A stretch of DNA of 64,000 nt from an uncultured Oceanospirillaceae bacterium. Its GTDB lineage: Bacteria; Pseudomonadota; Gammaproteobacteria; Pseudomonadales; Balneatricaceae. The notes beneath the pieces are model-generated. The model was not told where the DNA came from. It made no database searches and worked only from the letters and a program-made list of their open reading frames with translations. The position numbers and the translations under genes are program-made. This document shows positions 43,502-56,681 of the stretch, in pieces. Where the stretch lies: positions 1-64,000 of the forward strand of contig CAJXNY010000004.1 of assembly GCA_913057435.1 (NCBI GenBank), written 5' to 3'. Position 1 is the first letter of the stretch; every line of letters begins with the position of its first letter.

Positions 43502-43619
43502 TTCCCGCGACGGGAAGATTGGGAGTCATACAAGGTAACCCGGCAGCGGTTACCCTCTCAGTCACAGCCGTGACGCTTAATGATAAGGGAGGTTGCGCAC
43601 AACTCAGCCTTACCTTGTA
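43502..43619 (-). ncRNA. Structured 5' leader of secA (candidate cis-acting RNA)
   Basis: Transcribed leftward, this leader contains an 11-nt segment AUACAAGGUAA (43609-43619) that is exactly complementary to UUACCUUGUAU (43529-43539). Inside are GUUG/CAAC, GUCAC/GUGAC and a 7-bp GGUAACC/GGUUACC hairpin (43534-43554). After it comes UUCCCG/CGGGAA (43502-43516). The long-range stem and the 7-bp hairpin share the GGUUACC strand, so they exclude each other, as in a two-state switch. The start codon of secA is 35 nt downstream. No known riboswitch consensus is recognised. Confidence 0.5.
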
Positions 43620-43736
43620 TAGCCCCCACCGTCGTCGGCCTGCCATTCTACCCATATTGGGGCGCTGAATAGAATCTCAAGAGGCAATTATTTAGTGGGG
43701 GTAATCAATTTATGCTGATTCTCATCGCCCAAAACG

Positions 43737-43765
43737 AAAAAAGTCGAGCACAAGGCTCGACTTTT
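43737..43765 (-). terminator. Intrinsic terminator after lpxC
   Basis: AGTCGAGC/GCTCGACT stem (43742-43749, 43755-43762) with six T on the lpxC reading strand. It marks the end of the dcw cluster transcript. Confidence 0.9.
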
Positions 43766-43784
43766 GCGGGTCGGATAACAGCAA

Positions 43785-44702
43785 TCAGACAGCCGTAACA
43801 GGCTTCTGATAAGAAATCGGTGCATTCTGCGCCGCTTCACCTTCAAAGGTGACAACTTCCCAGGCATCCGTCTGCTCCAGCAACTTACGCAGCAGCATGT
43901 TATTCAGATTGTGGCCTGATTTATCACCAAAGAACTCGCCGATCAGACTTTTACCCAGCAGGTAAAGGTCGCCAACGGCATCCAGCACTTTGTGTTTAAC
44001 GAATTCATCCTCGTAACGCAGACCGTCTTCATTGAGAATCCGGTAATCGTCTACCACGATAGCATTGTCAAAATTGCCGCCTAATACCAGGTTTTGCGAA
44101 CGTAGATATTCAATATCACGCATGAAACCAAAGGTACGCGCCCGGCTGACTTCTTTCACAAAGGATGTGCTGGAAAAGTCCAGACACGCTTCGGAGTTAC
44201 GTCCTTCAAAGGCGGGATGATCAAAATCGATTCGGAAACCGACTTTGAAGCCATTGAATGGGCGAAAGGTCGCTGTTTTGCCATCTGCACTGACAGTGAC
44301 TTCTTTCTTGATGCGAATAAACTGCTTGGGTGCATCCTGTTCTGCGATACCCGCAGACTGAATCAGGAATACAAACGGCGCTGCACTGCCGTCCATAATA
44401 GGCACTTCTTCCGCACTCAACTCTACATAGGCATTGTCAATACCCAGCCCTGCCAGTGCTGACAGCAGGTGCTCTACTGTCGCGATACGTACACCGTCCT
44501 TCGCCAGGTTGGTGGACAGGGTTGTGTCAGAGACGTTATGTGCACGGGCACCAATCTCTACCACGGGGTCACAGTCAACACGACGGAACACGATCCCTGT
44601 ATCCACGGGCGCTGGCTTGAGCGTCAAGTATACTTTGCTACCGGTGTGCAGACCGATGCCAGTCGCTTTAATACTGTTTTTCAGTGTTCTCTGTCTGATC
44701 AT
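43785..44702 (-). CDS. lpxC: UDP-3-O-acyl-N-acetylglucosamine deacetylase
   Basis: 305 residues from the ATG at 44702 ([19 protein letters not shown]), with GGAAAG 3 bases upstream. LpxC is the zinc enzyme that commits the cell to lipid A synthesis. Zinc ligands are in [15 protein letters not shown] (His) and in [14 protein letters not shown] (His and Asp); the catalytic Glu and His are in the usual places ([16 protein letters not shown] and [10 protein letters not shown]). It is the last gene of the dcw cluster and ends with a strong terminator. Confidence 0.97.
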   Translation of the reverse strand: MIRQRTLKNSIKATGIGLHTGSKVYLTLKPAPVDTGIVFRRVDCDPVVEIGARAHNVSDTTLSTNLAKDGVRIATVEHLLSALAGLGIDNAYVELSAEEVPIMDGSAAPFVFLIQSAGIAEQDAPKQFIRIKKEVTVSADGKTATFRPFNGFKVGFRIDFDHPAFEGRNSEACLDFSSTSFVKEVSRARTFGFMRDIEYLRSQNLVLGGNFDNAIVVDDYRILNEDGLRYEDEFVKHKVLDAVGDLYLLGKSLIGEFFGDKSGHNLNNMLLRKLLEQTDAWEVVTFEGEAAQNAPISYQKPVTAV

Positions 44703-44786
44703 TCTTTCCGCCGAAAAAGAGTGAGGCCAAATTAACAAGCCATGTTACCAAAATGGACTAACTTGCTTCAACCCTTACACTTTAGT

Positions 44787-46010
44787 TTAGTCAGCCTGAC
44801 GACGCAGGAAGGTCGGGATGTCCAGGTAACTCATCTCATCGTCCCCTTCGCGCTTTTCTGCCGGCTTCTGGCTTTCTTTCACCGCCTGCTGCTTGATATT
44901 AACGCCTGCTGTGGCCTTATCCAGCAACGCTTCGTCCTTACGACGACGCAGTACAGTCGGCAGCTCAATATCATCATATTGCATATTGATCTGCGCCTGA
45001 GTTGGCTGGGCCTGTTTAGCCGTATTGTCGGTAACCACACGAATATCGTCTCGGGCCTTGTCCAGGCCCGTTGCCACAACCGTCACTCGCAGTTCATCGG
45101 TCAGCTCAGGATCGATAACGGTACCCACCACAATGGTGGCTTCATCAGAGGCATATTCCTCAACCAGGCTACCCACTTCGGAGAACTCACCCAGACTCAG
45201 ATCCAGACCCGCGGTGATATTCACCAGCAAACCTGATGCACCTTTGAGGTCAATATCTTCCAGCAACGGGCTCTTGATTGCTGCTTCCGCTGCGACCAGT
45301 GCGCGATCTTCACCGGTACCTGCACCGGTGCCCATCATGGCCATGCCCATTTCAGACATCACCGTGCGTACGTCGGCAAAGTCGACGTTAATCATACCCG
45401 GACGCATGATTAAATCAGAGATACCCTGAACGGCGCCTTTAAGCACATCATTAGCCGTGCTAAAAGCCGTCAGCAGGCTGGCATTACGGCCCAGCACCTG
45501 CATCAGCTTCTCATTTGGAATGATAATCAGTGAGTCAACGATGTCTCGCAACTGTTTGATACCATCAACCGCAATCGACGAGCGTTTACGGCCCTCAAAC
45601 GGAAATGGCTTGGTCACCACTGCCACGGTCAGGATACCCAGTTCTTTGGCGACTTCAGCCACAATCGGTGCCGCACCGGTACCAGTACCGCCGCCCATGC
45701 CTGCAGTGATAAACACCATGTCGGCACCTACCAGCATCTCAGCAATGCGCTCACGGTCTTCCTGTGCCGCCTGACGACCCACTTCCGGGTTAGCACCAGC
45801 GCCCAACCCTTTGGTTACCTCGGTACCTATCTGCAGAACTGTTTTAGTCTGCATTTTATCCAGTGCCTGAGCATCGGTGTTGGCGCAGATAAACTCTACC
45901 CCTTCCACATCGCTCGCCACCATATGTTCAACGGCGTTACCGCCACCACCGCCTACGCCAACGACTTTAATTACTGCGTTCTGCGCTACGCTATTCACCA
46001 ATTCAAACAT
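44787..46010 (-). CDS. ftsZ: Cell division tubulin homologue FtsZ
   Basis: 407 residues. FtsZ is the GTPase that forms the division ring. The GTP-binding tubulin signature [10 protein letters not shown] is near residue 105 and the T7-loop region [12 protein letters not shown] near 205. After a variable linker (about 320-390, Gln/Lys/Glu-rich) comes the C-terminal peptide [12 protein letters not shown], which binds FtsA and ZipA. Separated from ftsA by 87 bases, which may contain a promoter. Confidence 0.98.
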   Translation of the reverse strand: MFELVNSVAQNAVIKVVGVGGGGGNAVEHMVASDVEGVEFICANTDAQALDKMQTKTVLQIGTEVTKGLGAGANPEVGRQAAQEDRERIAEMLVGADMVFITAGMGGGTGTGAAPIVAEVAKELGILTVAVVTKPFPFEGRKRSSIAVDGIKQLRDIVDSLIIIPNEKLMQVLGRNASLLTAFSTANDVLKGAVQGISDLIMRPGMINVDFADVRTVMSEMGMAMMGTGAGTGEDRALVAAEAAIKSPLLEDIDLKGASGLLVNITAGLDLSLGEFSEVGSLVEEYASDEATIVVGTVIDPELTDELRVTVVATGLDKARDDIRVVTDNTAKQAQPTQAQINMQYDDIELPTVLRRRKDEALLDKATAGVNIKQQAVKESQKPAEKREGDDEMSYLDIPTFLRRQAD

Positions 46011-46097
46011 TTGCCACTCCTCCCGTTTGCACCTGCCATACCCTCGTGTCAGATGCGGTCGGTGATATTCGTCTCTGTCGGTTCTAATCAGGACCGA

Positions 46098-47334
46098 TTA
46101 ATAATTCCCCTGGAACCAGGCTCTCATCCGATCCAGTAAGCCTCTTGGTGGTTCCCTCTCTATAACCGGTGGCTCGTCCTGCACCGCTGAGTTGGACTCT
46201 GTTCGTGCCATATTCTGTCGAGCATAAAGCAGCAGCCCCATGCCAGTGGCATATATTGGGTTCTGCATGATGTCTTCCATGCCTCGGATACCGCTGGGCT
46301 TGGCCAGACGAACGGGCATATGAAAAATTTCCTCTGCCAGCTCAACCGCGCCTTCCATCTTGGAGGTACCCCCTGTTAAAACGATGCCTGCAGCAACCAG
46401 GTCTTCATAGCCAGAGCGTCGCAGCTCACCCTGCACCAGGGTAAACAGCTCGTCGTAACGTGGTTCAACCACTTCCGCCAACGCCTGACGGGACAGGTCA
46501 CGCGGTGGGCGATCACCCACGCTCGGCACCTTGATGGTTTCACCACTGCTGGCCAGCTGCGCCAGCGCACTGGCGTATTTGATCTTGATATCTTCCGCAT
46601 GCTGGCTTGGTGTGCGCAATGCCATCGCAATGTCATTGGTAACCTGATCACCGGCAATCGGAATCACGCCGGTATGACGAATCGCCCCAGCGGTGAAGAT
46701 AGCGATGTCGGTAGTCCCCCCACCGATATCAACCACACATACACCCAGCTCTTTCTCGTCTTCGGTCAGTACTGAGAAGCTGGATGCCAGCTGCTCCAGC
46801 ACAATGGCATCCACATCCAGCCCGCAGCGACGAATACACTTATCGATATTCTGTACCGAGTTGGCTGAACCGGTCACCAGATGCACTTTGGCTTCAAGAC
46901 GGACACCAGACATGCCCAATGGTTCCTTGATACCTTCCTGATTATCAATGACATATTCCTGCGGCAGGATATGCAGAATTTTCTGATCTGCCGGAATCGC
47001 CACGGCACGTGCAGCATCGATTACCCGGTCCAGATCATAATCGGTCACTTCACGATCACGCACTGCCACAATGCCGTGGGAGTTCATACTGCTGATATGA
47101 CTACCGGCAATACCCACGCTAACGGAATGAATTTTACAACCCGCCATCAGTTCGGCTTCTTCAACCGCACGCTGAATAGAACTGACTGTAGATTCAATAT
47201 TGACCACAACCCCGCGCTTGAGTCCTCGCGAGGGATGCGAACCAATTCCTACCAGCTCGATTACGCCCTCCGGCGTAACTTCGCCCACCAGGCACACCAC
47301 TTTGGAAGTGCCGATGTCGAGCGCCACGATCATG

Positions 47335-47351
<17 letters not shown>
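46098..47351 (-). CDS. ftsA: Cell division actin-like protein FtsA
   Basis: 417 residues. FtsA is an actin-fold ATPase that anchors FtsZ to the membrane. Phosphate-binding loops MIVALDIGTSKVVCLVGE and CVVDIGGGTTDIAIFTAG, the adenosine motif IVLTGGTSKMEGAVELAEEIF, and the C-terminal amphipathic membrane helix RGLLDRMRAWFQGNY are all present. The start overlaps the end of ftsQ; two in-frame ATGs two codons apart are possible. Confidence 0.97.
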
Positions 47352-50544
<3,193 letters not shown>

Positions 50545-50548
<4 letters not shown>

Positions 50549-51630
50549 CGCTGTATTGCCTCCTGCAGAAGGGAAACGACATCGTTACCTGCTTCTGGTC
50601 GTGCCTGTTGTTTAGCTAGGACAGCCATTTTTAGCAGCTGTTCTCTATTACCTAACTTAATCAGTAAGTTAGTCAATTCCTTAGTCGTCAGATCTGTCTG
50701 CTGCACACAAATTGCTGCACCAATATCCGCCAGATAGCCCGCATTGGCTGTCTGATGATCATCGACGGCAAACGGAAATGGCACCAGTACAGAGGCGACA
50801 CCGGCAATTGCCAGCTCGCTGACCGTCAGCGCACCGGACCGGCAAATCACCAAATCAGCCCAGCCATAGGCCTCATCCATATGTTCGATAAACGGCACTA
50901 CGCGGGCGTCCACCTGTTTGTCAGCATAAAGCGCCTGAGTCATCTTCAGATGGTTCACCCCAGTCTGATGCCAGACCTGAGGGCGCTGCTCTGCGGGTAA
51001 CTGCGACAACGCTTCAGGCAGACGTTCGTTGATCGCTTTCGCCCCCAGACTCCCTCCCACCACCAACAGACGCAAGGGCCCGGTGCGCCCGGCCATACGC
51101 TCCTGCGGTGTCGCCAGCTGCAGGATTGGCCCACGCACCGGATTACCGGTGACCGTGGTTGCCAGCGGTCGCTTAAACGCCCCGCCAAAGGCTTCCGCCA
51201 CCGAACAGGCCAGCCGGGACAAGACGCGATTGGTCATCCCGGCAAACGCATTCTGCTCCTGAATCACCAACGGCGTACGCAGCAGCCAGGCCGCCAGCCC
51301 ACCCGGGCCAGAGGCAAAGCCCCCCATCCCCAGTACGGCATCCGGCTTCACCTTGCGCAGCACGCCAATCGCCTGCCATAACGCCAGCAGCAGCTTGAAC
51401 GGTGCCAGCAGCAGGCTTAACCTGCCTTTGCCACGCAGCCCTTCAATATCGATACAGTGCAGCTTGATCCCTGCCTCGGGTACGACCCGCGCTTCAATCT
51501 TGGTTGCGGTTCCCAGCCACTCGACATGTACGCCCTGCTGCTGCAGCAACAAAGCCGTCGCCAGTGCCGGGAACACGTGGCCTCCGGTACCACCGGCCAT
51601 GACCAGAACGGTTTTTTGTTCCGTGTTCAT
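50545..51630 (-). CDS. murG: UDP-GlcNAc:lipid I N-acetylglucosaminyltransferase
   Basis: 361 residues, family GT28. It converts lipid I to lipid II at the cytoplasmic membrane face. The first glycine loop [15 protein letters not shown] (about 10-24), [18 protein letters not shown] (second G-loop), [14 protein letters not shown]-type [28 protein letters not shown] (third G-loop) and [27 protein letters not shown] are all as expected. Overlaps murC and ftsW by 4 bases. Confidence 0.97.
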
Positions 51631-52853
51631 CCAGGTTTACTTCCTGTTTTCAACGTTGCTGCCTGCAACTGTTTCAACTCAAAATCAATGCGTAGTACCA
51701 GCGCCAGCATGGCACAGCTAATCAGCAAACTACTGCCGCCATAACTGACCAGTGGCAGGGTCAGCCCTTTGGTGGGCAGCGCACCGGAGTTCACCCCGAT
51801 ATTGATCAGCGCCTGAGCGGCAAACACAATGGCAAAGCCATACACTACGTAAGCCATAAAAAACGCTTTCATTTGCTCTGCCTTGCGACCGAGCTGGAAC
51901 ATTTTCAGCACCATGACGCCGTATACACAGAGCACCAGCATCGCCCCCAACAGGCCGGTTTCTTCTGCCAGTACCGAAAACACAAAATCGGTATGGGCTT
52001 CAGGCAAATAGAACAGCTTCTGTACGCTGTTACCCAGCCCGGTACCTGTCCACTCGCCACGACCAAAGGCAATCTGCGCCTGAGACAACTGGTAGCCCTT
52101 ACCAAACGGGTCAGCCCAGGGGTCAAGAAAGCTCTGCAGACGTGCCAGACGATAAGGCTGCAAACCCACAAAAATCCCAACCAGTGCCAGCGCACCACCG
52201 GCCACGGTAAAAAACTGTTTCGCTTTCATACCGCTAAGAAAGATCATTCCCATCACGGTTCCCAGCAACACCACCAACGCACCAAAATCCGGCTCAAGGT
52301 AGAGCAGGATGACAAACACCCCCAGCGGCAAGGCGGGCTTCATCACCCCTTTCCAGCCGCTGCGTACTTCATCCAGTCGCCGTACCAGGTAGCCGCTCAT
52401 AAAGATCACCATGCAGAACTTGGCCACCTCCGAAGGCTGCAGGTTGATCGGACCAAAGCCAATCCAGCGCTGACTGCCGTTAACACTACGACCAATACCC
52501 GGCACCAGCACGGCCAGTAACAACAGCCCCGCCGCAAGTACCCACCAGTGCCCGGTCTGTAACCAGAACCGCACTGGGATACTGAACACCACCAGCGCAC
52601 CAATGATCCCGATCAGCATAAAGATGCCCTGACGGATCATAAAGAAGTAAGCATTACCGGTATTGCGGAGCGCAACATCCAGCGACGCTGAGGTTATCAT
52701 CACAAATCCCGTCAGCATCAGAAACACTGCACAGGTCAGAATCACCGGCTCAAACGGCAATACCCGGGGTACAGCAGCGCTACCCACCACCGGCCCTGAA
52801 ACCCGCCGGAGCATCGCCTTATTACGCACCCAGCTGGGCAACTGCAACGCCAT
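51627..52853 (-). CDS. ftsW: Septal peptidoglycan polymerase FtsW (SEDS family)
   Basis: 408 residues with about ten hydrophobic segments. SEDS glycosyltransferase that polymerises lipid II with its partner FtsI. RWIGFGPINLQPSEVAKFCMVIFMSGYL (about 133-160) and LPEAHTDFVFSVLAEETGLLGA are hallmark regions, and the end GLTLPLVSYGGSSLLISC is the conserved C-terminal loop. The N-terminal 35 residues are cytoplasmic. ftsI lies five genes upstream in the same cluster. Confidence 0.97.
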   Translation of the reverse strand: MALQLPSWVRNKAMLRRVSGPVVGSAAVPRVLPFEPVILTCAVFLMLTGFVMITSASLDVALRNTGNAYFFMIRQGIFMLIGIIGALVVFSIPVRFWLQTGHWWVLAAGLLLLAVLVPGIGRSVNGSQRWIGFGPINLQPSEVAKFCMVIFMSGYLVRRLDEVRSGWKGVMKPALPLGVFVILLYLEPDFGALVVLLGTVMGMIFLSGMKAKQFFTVAGGALALVGIFVGLQPYRLARLQSFLDPWADPFGKGYQLSQAQIAFGRGEWTGTGLGNSVQKLFYLPEAHTDFVFSVLAEETGLLGAMLVLCVYGVMVLKMFQLGRKAEQMKAFFMAYVVYGFAIVFAAQALINIGVNSGALPTKGLTLPLVSYGGSSLLISCAMLALVLRIDFELKQLQAATLKTGSKPG

Positions 52854-54199
52854 CAGAGCGCCTGCACCGCAGCGGCAAAGACATCACCACGGTGATTAAA
52901 GCTGCGAAACATATCAAAGCTGGCACAGGCTGGCGACAACAGCACCAGGTCACCGGGTTGCGCCAGCTGTGCGGCACGGGCCACGGCATCTGTCATATCG
53001 CTGGCCCTGACCGCCTCAACCGCCAGCACGGCATCGATTTCATCGGCATCCCGACCGATCAGTACGACGGAACGGACAAAACGCTTCACCGGTTCCGCTA
53101 ACGGGCTGAAATCAGCGCTTTTACCCTCACCACCGGCGATCAGAACAATACAACTGCCAGCCGCTAATGTCGGCCCCAGTCCTTCCAGCGCGGCGACCGT
53201 GGCCCCCACATTTGTCCCTTTGGAGTCGTTAAACCAGTCCACGCCTGTATGCTCACGCAACCACTGGCAGCGGTGCTCCAGCCCAGCAAAGGTCTGTAGC
53301 GCTGCCAGCATGGCCGTCAGCGGCAGCCCGGCTACGTCACCCAGCGCCAGCGCGGCCAGCGCGTTGGCAACATTGTGCTCACCGCGCAGCTTCATCGCAG
53401 AGACAGGCATCAGTGGGGTAATGCCCCGTGCCAGATAATCTTCACCATTGTGCTCGAACACACCAAACTGTTTCAGATCCGGCTTATCGGTACCGAAACT
53501 GCTGCTGGGCACGCCCATCGGCAACAACGCCGCAGTCAGCGCATCCTGGCGGTTGGACACCGCATGGCGACAACCACGATAGACCCGATGCTTGGCCTGA
53601 TAGTAATCCTGCAGATCCTGGTAACGGTCCATGTGGTCCGGGCTGATATTCAGCACCGTAGCCACCGTGGCCCGCAAATCATTGGTGGTTTCCAGCTGGA
53701 AGCTGGATAGCTCCAGCACGTACAGATCACGCTTGCCCAGCGCCAGCAGATCCAGCACCGGCAGGCCCAGATTTCCGCCCACGCCGACATTGATACCTGC
53801 GGCAACCGCCATCTCACCCACCAGGGTGGTCACGGTACTTTTGGCATTAGCACCGGTAATGGCAATGATCGGCGTCGACACTTCACGGCAGAACAGATCA
53901 ATGTCACCGCTGAGTTTCACCCCGGCTGCCACAGCCTGCGTGATAGCCGGCTGTGCTTTGGCGACACCCGGACTGAGAATAAGCTCATGGGCCTGGCTAA
54001 GGAAGTCACCGTCCAGCGGGCCGCAACGCACCTCAACCTCCGGGCAGAGCGCTTTAAGCTCAGCCAGCCCAGGCGGTGTTTCACGGCTATCAACAACAGC
54101 AAAAAGCGCGCCTGTACGCGCCAGGTAGCGGGCACAGGACAAGCCCGTCGCACCCAGCCCGACAACAATTCGCAGTTGATCGCTTACTATCAGTTCCAT
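52853..54199 (-). CDS. murD: UDP-N-acetylmuramoyl-L-alanine--D-glutamate ligase
   Basis: 448 residues. Adds D-glutamate. The N-terminal Rossmann domain starts LRIVVGLGATGLSCARYLA. The ATP loop reads TGANAKSTVTTLV, with Ala where E. coli MurD has Gly (GSNGKST); I believe this variant is common in Pseudomonas-like MurD, so it is not taken as damage. ISPDHMDRYQDLQDYYQAKHRV and WFNDSKGTNVGATVAALEGL follow. The start lies 16 bases after the mraY stop. Confidence 0.96.
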   Translation of the reverse strand: MELIVSDQLRIVVGLGATGLSCARYLARTGALFAVVDSRETPPGLAELKALCPEVEVRCGPLDGDFLSQAHELILSPGVAKAQPAITQAVAAGVKLSGDIDLFCREVSTPIIAITGANAKSTVTTLVGEMAVAAGINVGVGGNLGLPVLDLLALGKRDLYVLELSSFQLETTNDLRATVATVLNISPDHMDRYQDLQDYYQAKHRVYRGCRHAVSNRQDALTAALLPMGVPSSSFGTDKPDLKQFGVFEHNGEDYLARGITPLMPVSAMKLRGEHNVANALAALALGDVAGLPLTAMLAALQTFAGLEHRCQWLREHTGVDWFNDSKGTNVGATVAALEGLGPTLAAGSCIVLIAGGEGKSADFSPLAEPVKRFVRSVVLIGRDADEIDAVLAVEAVRASDMTDAVARAAQLAQPGDLVLLSPACASFDMFRSFNHRGDVFAAAVQAL

Positions 54200-54215
54200 T
54201 CGAGCCCTTATCGCT

Positions 54216-55298
54216 TTATCGAATCTTCAGAGATGCCAGACCAATCAGCACCAGAATCACTGTAATAATCCAGAACCGCACAATCACCCGTGGTTCAGGC
54301 CAGCCTTTAAGCTCAAAATGGTGGTGCAACGGTGCCATACGGAAGATCCGGCGCCCCGTCAGTTTGAACGATGCCACCTGCAGGATCACCGAAATGGTTT
54401 CTGCGACAAAGACGCCGCCCATAATCACCAGCACCAGCTCCTGACGCACAATGACGGCAACCACACCCAACGCAGCACCCAGCGCCAGAGCACCCACATC
54501 GCCCATAAATACCTGTGCTGGATAGGTGTTAAACCAGAGAAAGCCTAATCCGGCACCGACAATGGCACCACAGAAAACAATCAGCTCACCGGCACCGGCC
54601 ACATAGGGAATCAGCAGGTAATCGGCAAAACTGGCATGGCCAGCCATATAGGCAAATACCGCCAGCGCCGCCGCTACCATTACCGTCGGCATAATCGCCA
54701 GACCGTCCAGGCCATCGGTCAGGTTCACCGCGTTGGAAGTACCCACAATCACGAAGTAGGTGAAGACGATAAAGAATGCCCCCATCGGGATTACCATGTC
54801 CTTCATAAACGGCACGATCAGGTTGATCTCAGCCGGCGTCTGGGCAGTAAAATACAGCACCAGCGCCGCACCAAAACCACCCACCGACTGCCACAGGTAC
54901 TTCCAGCGCGCAGGCAGGCCGCGGGAGCTCTTCTCAACGACTTTGCGGTAGTCATCTACCCAACCCACAGCACCGAAGATCAGCGTCACTGCCAGCACAA
55001 TCCAGATAAAGCGGTTACTCAGATCCGCCCACAGCAGAGTACTGATACCAATCGCCAGGATAATCAGCGCACCGCCCATGGTTGGCGTGCCCGACTTGCT
55101 CAGATGACTCTGTGGGCCATCATCCCTTACCGACTGACCAATCTGTCGCTCACGCAAGCGACGGATCAATACCGGCCCGGCCATCAGCGAGATCACCAGC
55201 GCCGTCAGAATCCCCAGGATGCCGCGCAGGGTCAGGTACTGAAATACGGCGAAGCCGCTATAAAATTGCGACAGAAAATCTGCCAGTAATAACAACAT
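54216..55298 (-). CDS. mraY: Phospho-N-acetylmuramoyl-pentapeptide-transferase
   Basis: 360 residues, ten membrane helices. MraY makes lipid I from UDP-MurNAc-pentapeptide and undecaprenyl phosphate. The catalytic aspartates are in GWVDDYRKV (DDY pair, about 115-117) and in [14 protein letters not shown] (about 190-203). [14 protein letters not shown] (about 65-78) and [24 protein letters not shown] near the C-terminus are diagnostic. Confidence 0.98.
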   Translation of the reverse strand: MLLLLADFLSQFYSGFAVFQYLTLRGILGILTALVISLMAGPVLIRRLRERQIGQSVRDDGPQSHLSKSGTPTMGGALIILAIGISTLLWADLSNRFIWIVLAVTLIFGAVGWVDDYRKVVEKSSRGLPARWKYLWQSVGGFGAALVLYFTAQTPAEINLIVPFMKDMVIPMGAFFIVFTYFVIVGTSNAVNLTDGLDGLAIMPTVMVAAALAVFAYMAGHASFADYLLIPYVAGAGELIVFCGAIVGAGLGFLWFNTYPAQVFMGDVGALALGAALGVVAVIVRQELVLVIMGGVFVAETISVILQVASFKLTGRRIFRMAPLHHHFELKGWPEPRVIVRFWIITVILVLIGLASLKIR

Positions 55299-55304
55299 TG
55301 GCGA

Positions 55305-56681
55305 TCAAACTCCTTCCATCAGTGCGTGAATAACCTTTTCCATCGCCGCACTGCGAGACCCTTTAACAAGCACCCGGCTCGCTGTATCACACAGCGGCGC
55401 CAGATACGCAATTAACGCTTCATGGCTGGCAAACAGCTCAGCCGAGTTACCACCCGCCTGCACAAAACCATCAACGGTATGCTGACTCAGCTCACCTTTG
55501 GCCAGTAACTGGTCAACACCCTGTTCAGCGGCATAAACACCGACCCCAGCATGCAACCGGGCCGCATCGGGGCCCAGCTCGCCCATATCACCCAGCACCA
55601 GAATCTGCTTACCAGGCAGGCTGGCCAGCACATCAATCGCTGCCCGGACTGCGCTGGGATTGGCATTGTAACAATCATCTATCAGCTGACAGCCCTGCGG
55701 CGTTGTCAGCGGGCACATCCGCCCGGGCACCGGCACAAATGCCTCAAGCCCACGGGTAATCTGACTGAAGTCGATCCCCTGAGCCCGGCAAGCCGCTGCC
55801 ACTGCCAGCGCATTAGCAACCATATGCCGCCCCATCACCGGCAAGGCAACGCGGGTCTTCTGCTCACCCTGAACCAGAACAAACTGATAACAACCACTGG
55901 CCTGCAGCTGCAGATCAGTGGCCTGAATATCCGCCTCCGGATTATCAATTCCAAAGGTCAGCCGTCGCTGGCCGTCGGTCTGCTGTAACCAGTAGCTGGC
56001 GTTGTCATCATCAAGATTGATCACCGCACAGCCTGCAGCACTCAGGCCCGCAAAAATTTCGCCTTTGGCCCGCACCACGCCCTGTAGCGAGCCAAAGCCC
56101 TCCAGGTGCGCACCCATCGCATTATTCAGCACTGCCACATCAGGCTGCGCTAATGCAACGGTATAGGCGATTTCTCCCCCCCCGCTGGCACCCAGCTCGA
56201 TCACCGCCTGCTGGTGCTGGTCACTCAGCTCCAGCAGAGTCAGTGGCGCACCAATGTCGTTGTTCAAATTGCCGCGGGTAGCCAGTACGCTGTCTTGCAA
56301 CCCCAGCACCGTCGACAGCATCTCTTTCACCGTGGTTTTGCCGCTTGAACCCGTTACTGCAAACACCGGGCCACTAAAGCGTTCCCGGTTCAGCCGGGCG
56401 ATCTGGCCCAGCGCAATACGGGTATCGTTAACCTGCCACTGGGGCAGGTCGACCGGCTGCAGGCTATCAACCACGGCCGCACGTGCCCCGGCCGCTTTGG
56501 CCTGAGCAAGAAACTGGTGGCCATCAAAATTAGGCCCTCTAAGCGCAACAAACAGGTCCCCCGGCGTAATCGCCCGGGTATCAGTGCAGACCCGCTCAAA
56601 ACCGGCATCACCGTGCATCGTCGCGCTAAGCGTTGAACCCAGTGCCTGCTGTAAAGTTGTCAGTGACCAGCTGCCGATCAT
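55305..56681 (-). CDS. murF: UDP-N-acetylmuramoyl-tripeptide--D-alanyl-D-alanine ligase
   Basis: 458 residues. Attaches D-Ala-D-Ala to complete the pentapeptide. FERVCTDTRAITPGDLFVALRG (24-45), ATP loop VTGSSGKTTVKEML (about 110-123), LNNDIGAPLTLLEL, ELGASGGGEIAYTV, IDDCYNANPSAVRAAIDVL and LGDMGELG are conserved. It overlaps murE by 4 bases and is separated from mraY by 6. Confidence 0.97.
   Translation of the reverse strand: MIGSWSLTTLQQALGSTLSATMHGDAGFERVCTDTRAITPGDLFVALRGPNFDGHQFLAQAKAAGARAAVVDSLQPVDLPQWQVNDTRIALGQIARLNRERFSGPVFAVTGSSGKTTVKEMLSTVLGLQDSVLATRGNLNNDIGAPLTLLELSDQHQQAVIELGASGGGEIAYTVALAQPDVAVLNNAMGAHLEGFGSLQGVVRAKGEIFAGLSAAGCAVINLDDDNASYWLQQTDGQRRLTFGIDNPEADIQATDLQLQASGCYQFVLVQGEQKTRVALPVMGRHMVANALAVAAACRAQGIDFSQITRGLEAFVPVPGRMCPLTTPQGCQLIDDCYNANPSAVRAAIDVLASLPGKQILVLGDMGELGPDAARLHAGVGVYAAEQGVDQLLAKGELSQHTVDGFVQAGGNSAELFASHEALIAYLAPLCDTASRVLVKGSRSAAMEKVIHALMEGV

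Larger units (their letters stand above)
43468..43784. other. secA-lpxC spacer: leader, promoter and terminator, no gene
   Basis: Reading leftward after lpxC: the lpxC terminator, then a promoter-like TAGAAT (about 43650-43655), then the structured leader. A 100-codon minus-strand frame overlapping the secA start has no SecM-like features (no signal peptide, no arrest motif) and is rejected as a gene. Confidence 0.5.

Noticed and set aside
43353-43655. A SecM-like arrest-peptide gene upstream of secA
   Set aside because: The only long minus-strand frame there lacks a signal peptide and any arrest motif and overlaps the start of secA; the RNA structures give a better account of the region.
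53800-53880. Damaged P-loop in MurD (Ala instead of Gly)
   Set aside because: The GANAKST variant leaves the Lys and Ser/Thr in place and, to my knowledge, similar NAKST loops occur in other functional gammaproteobacterial MurD proteins.
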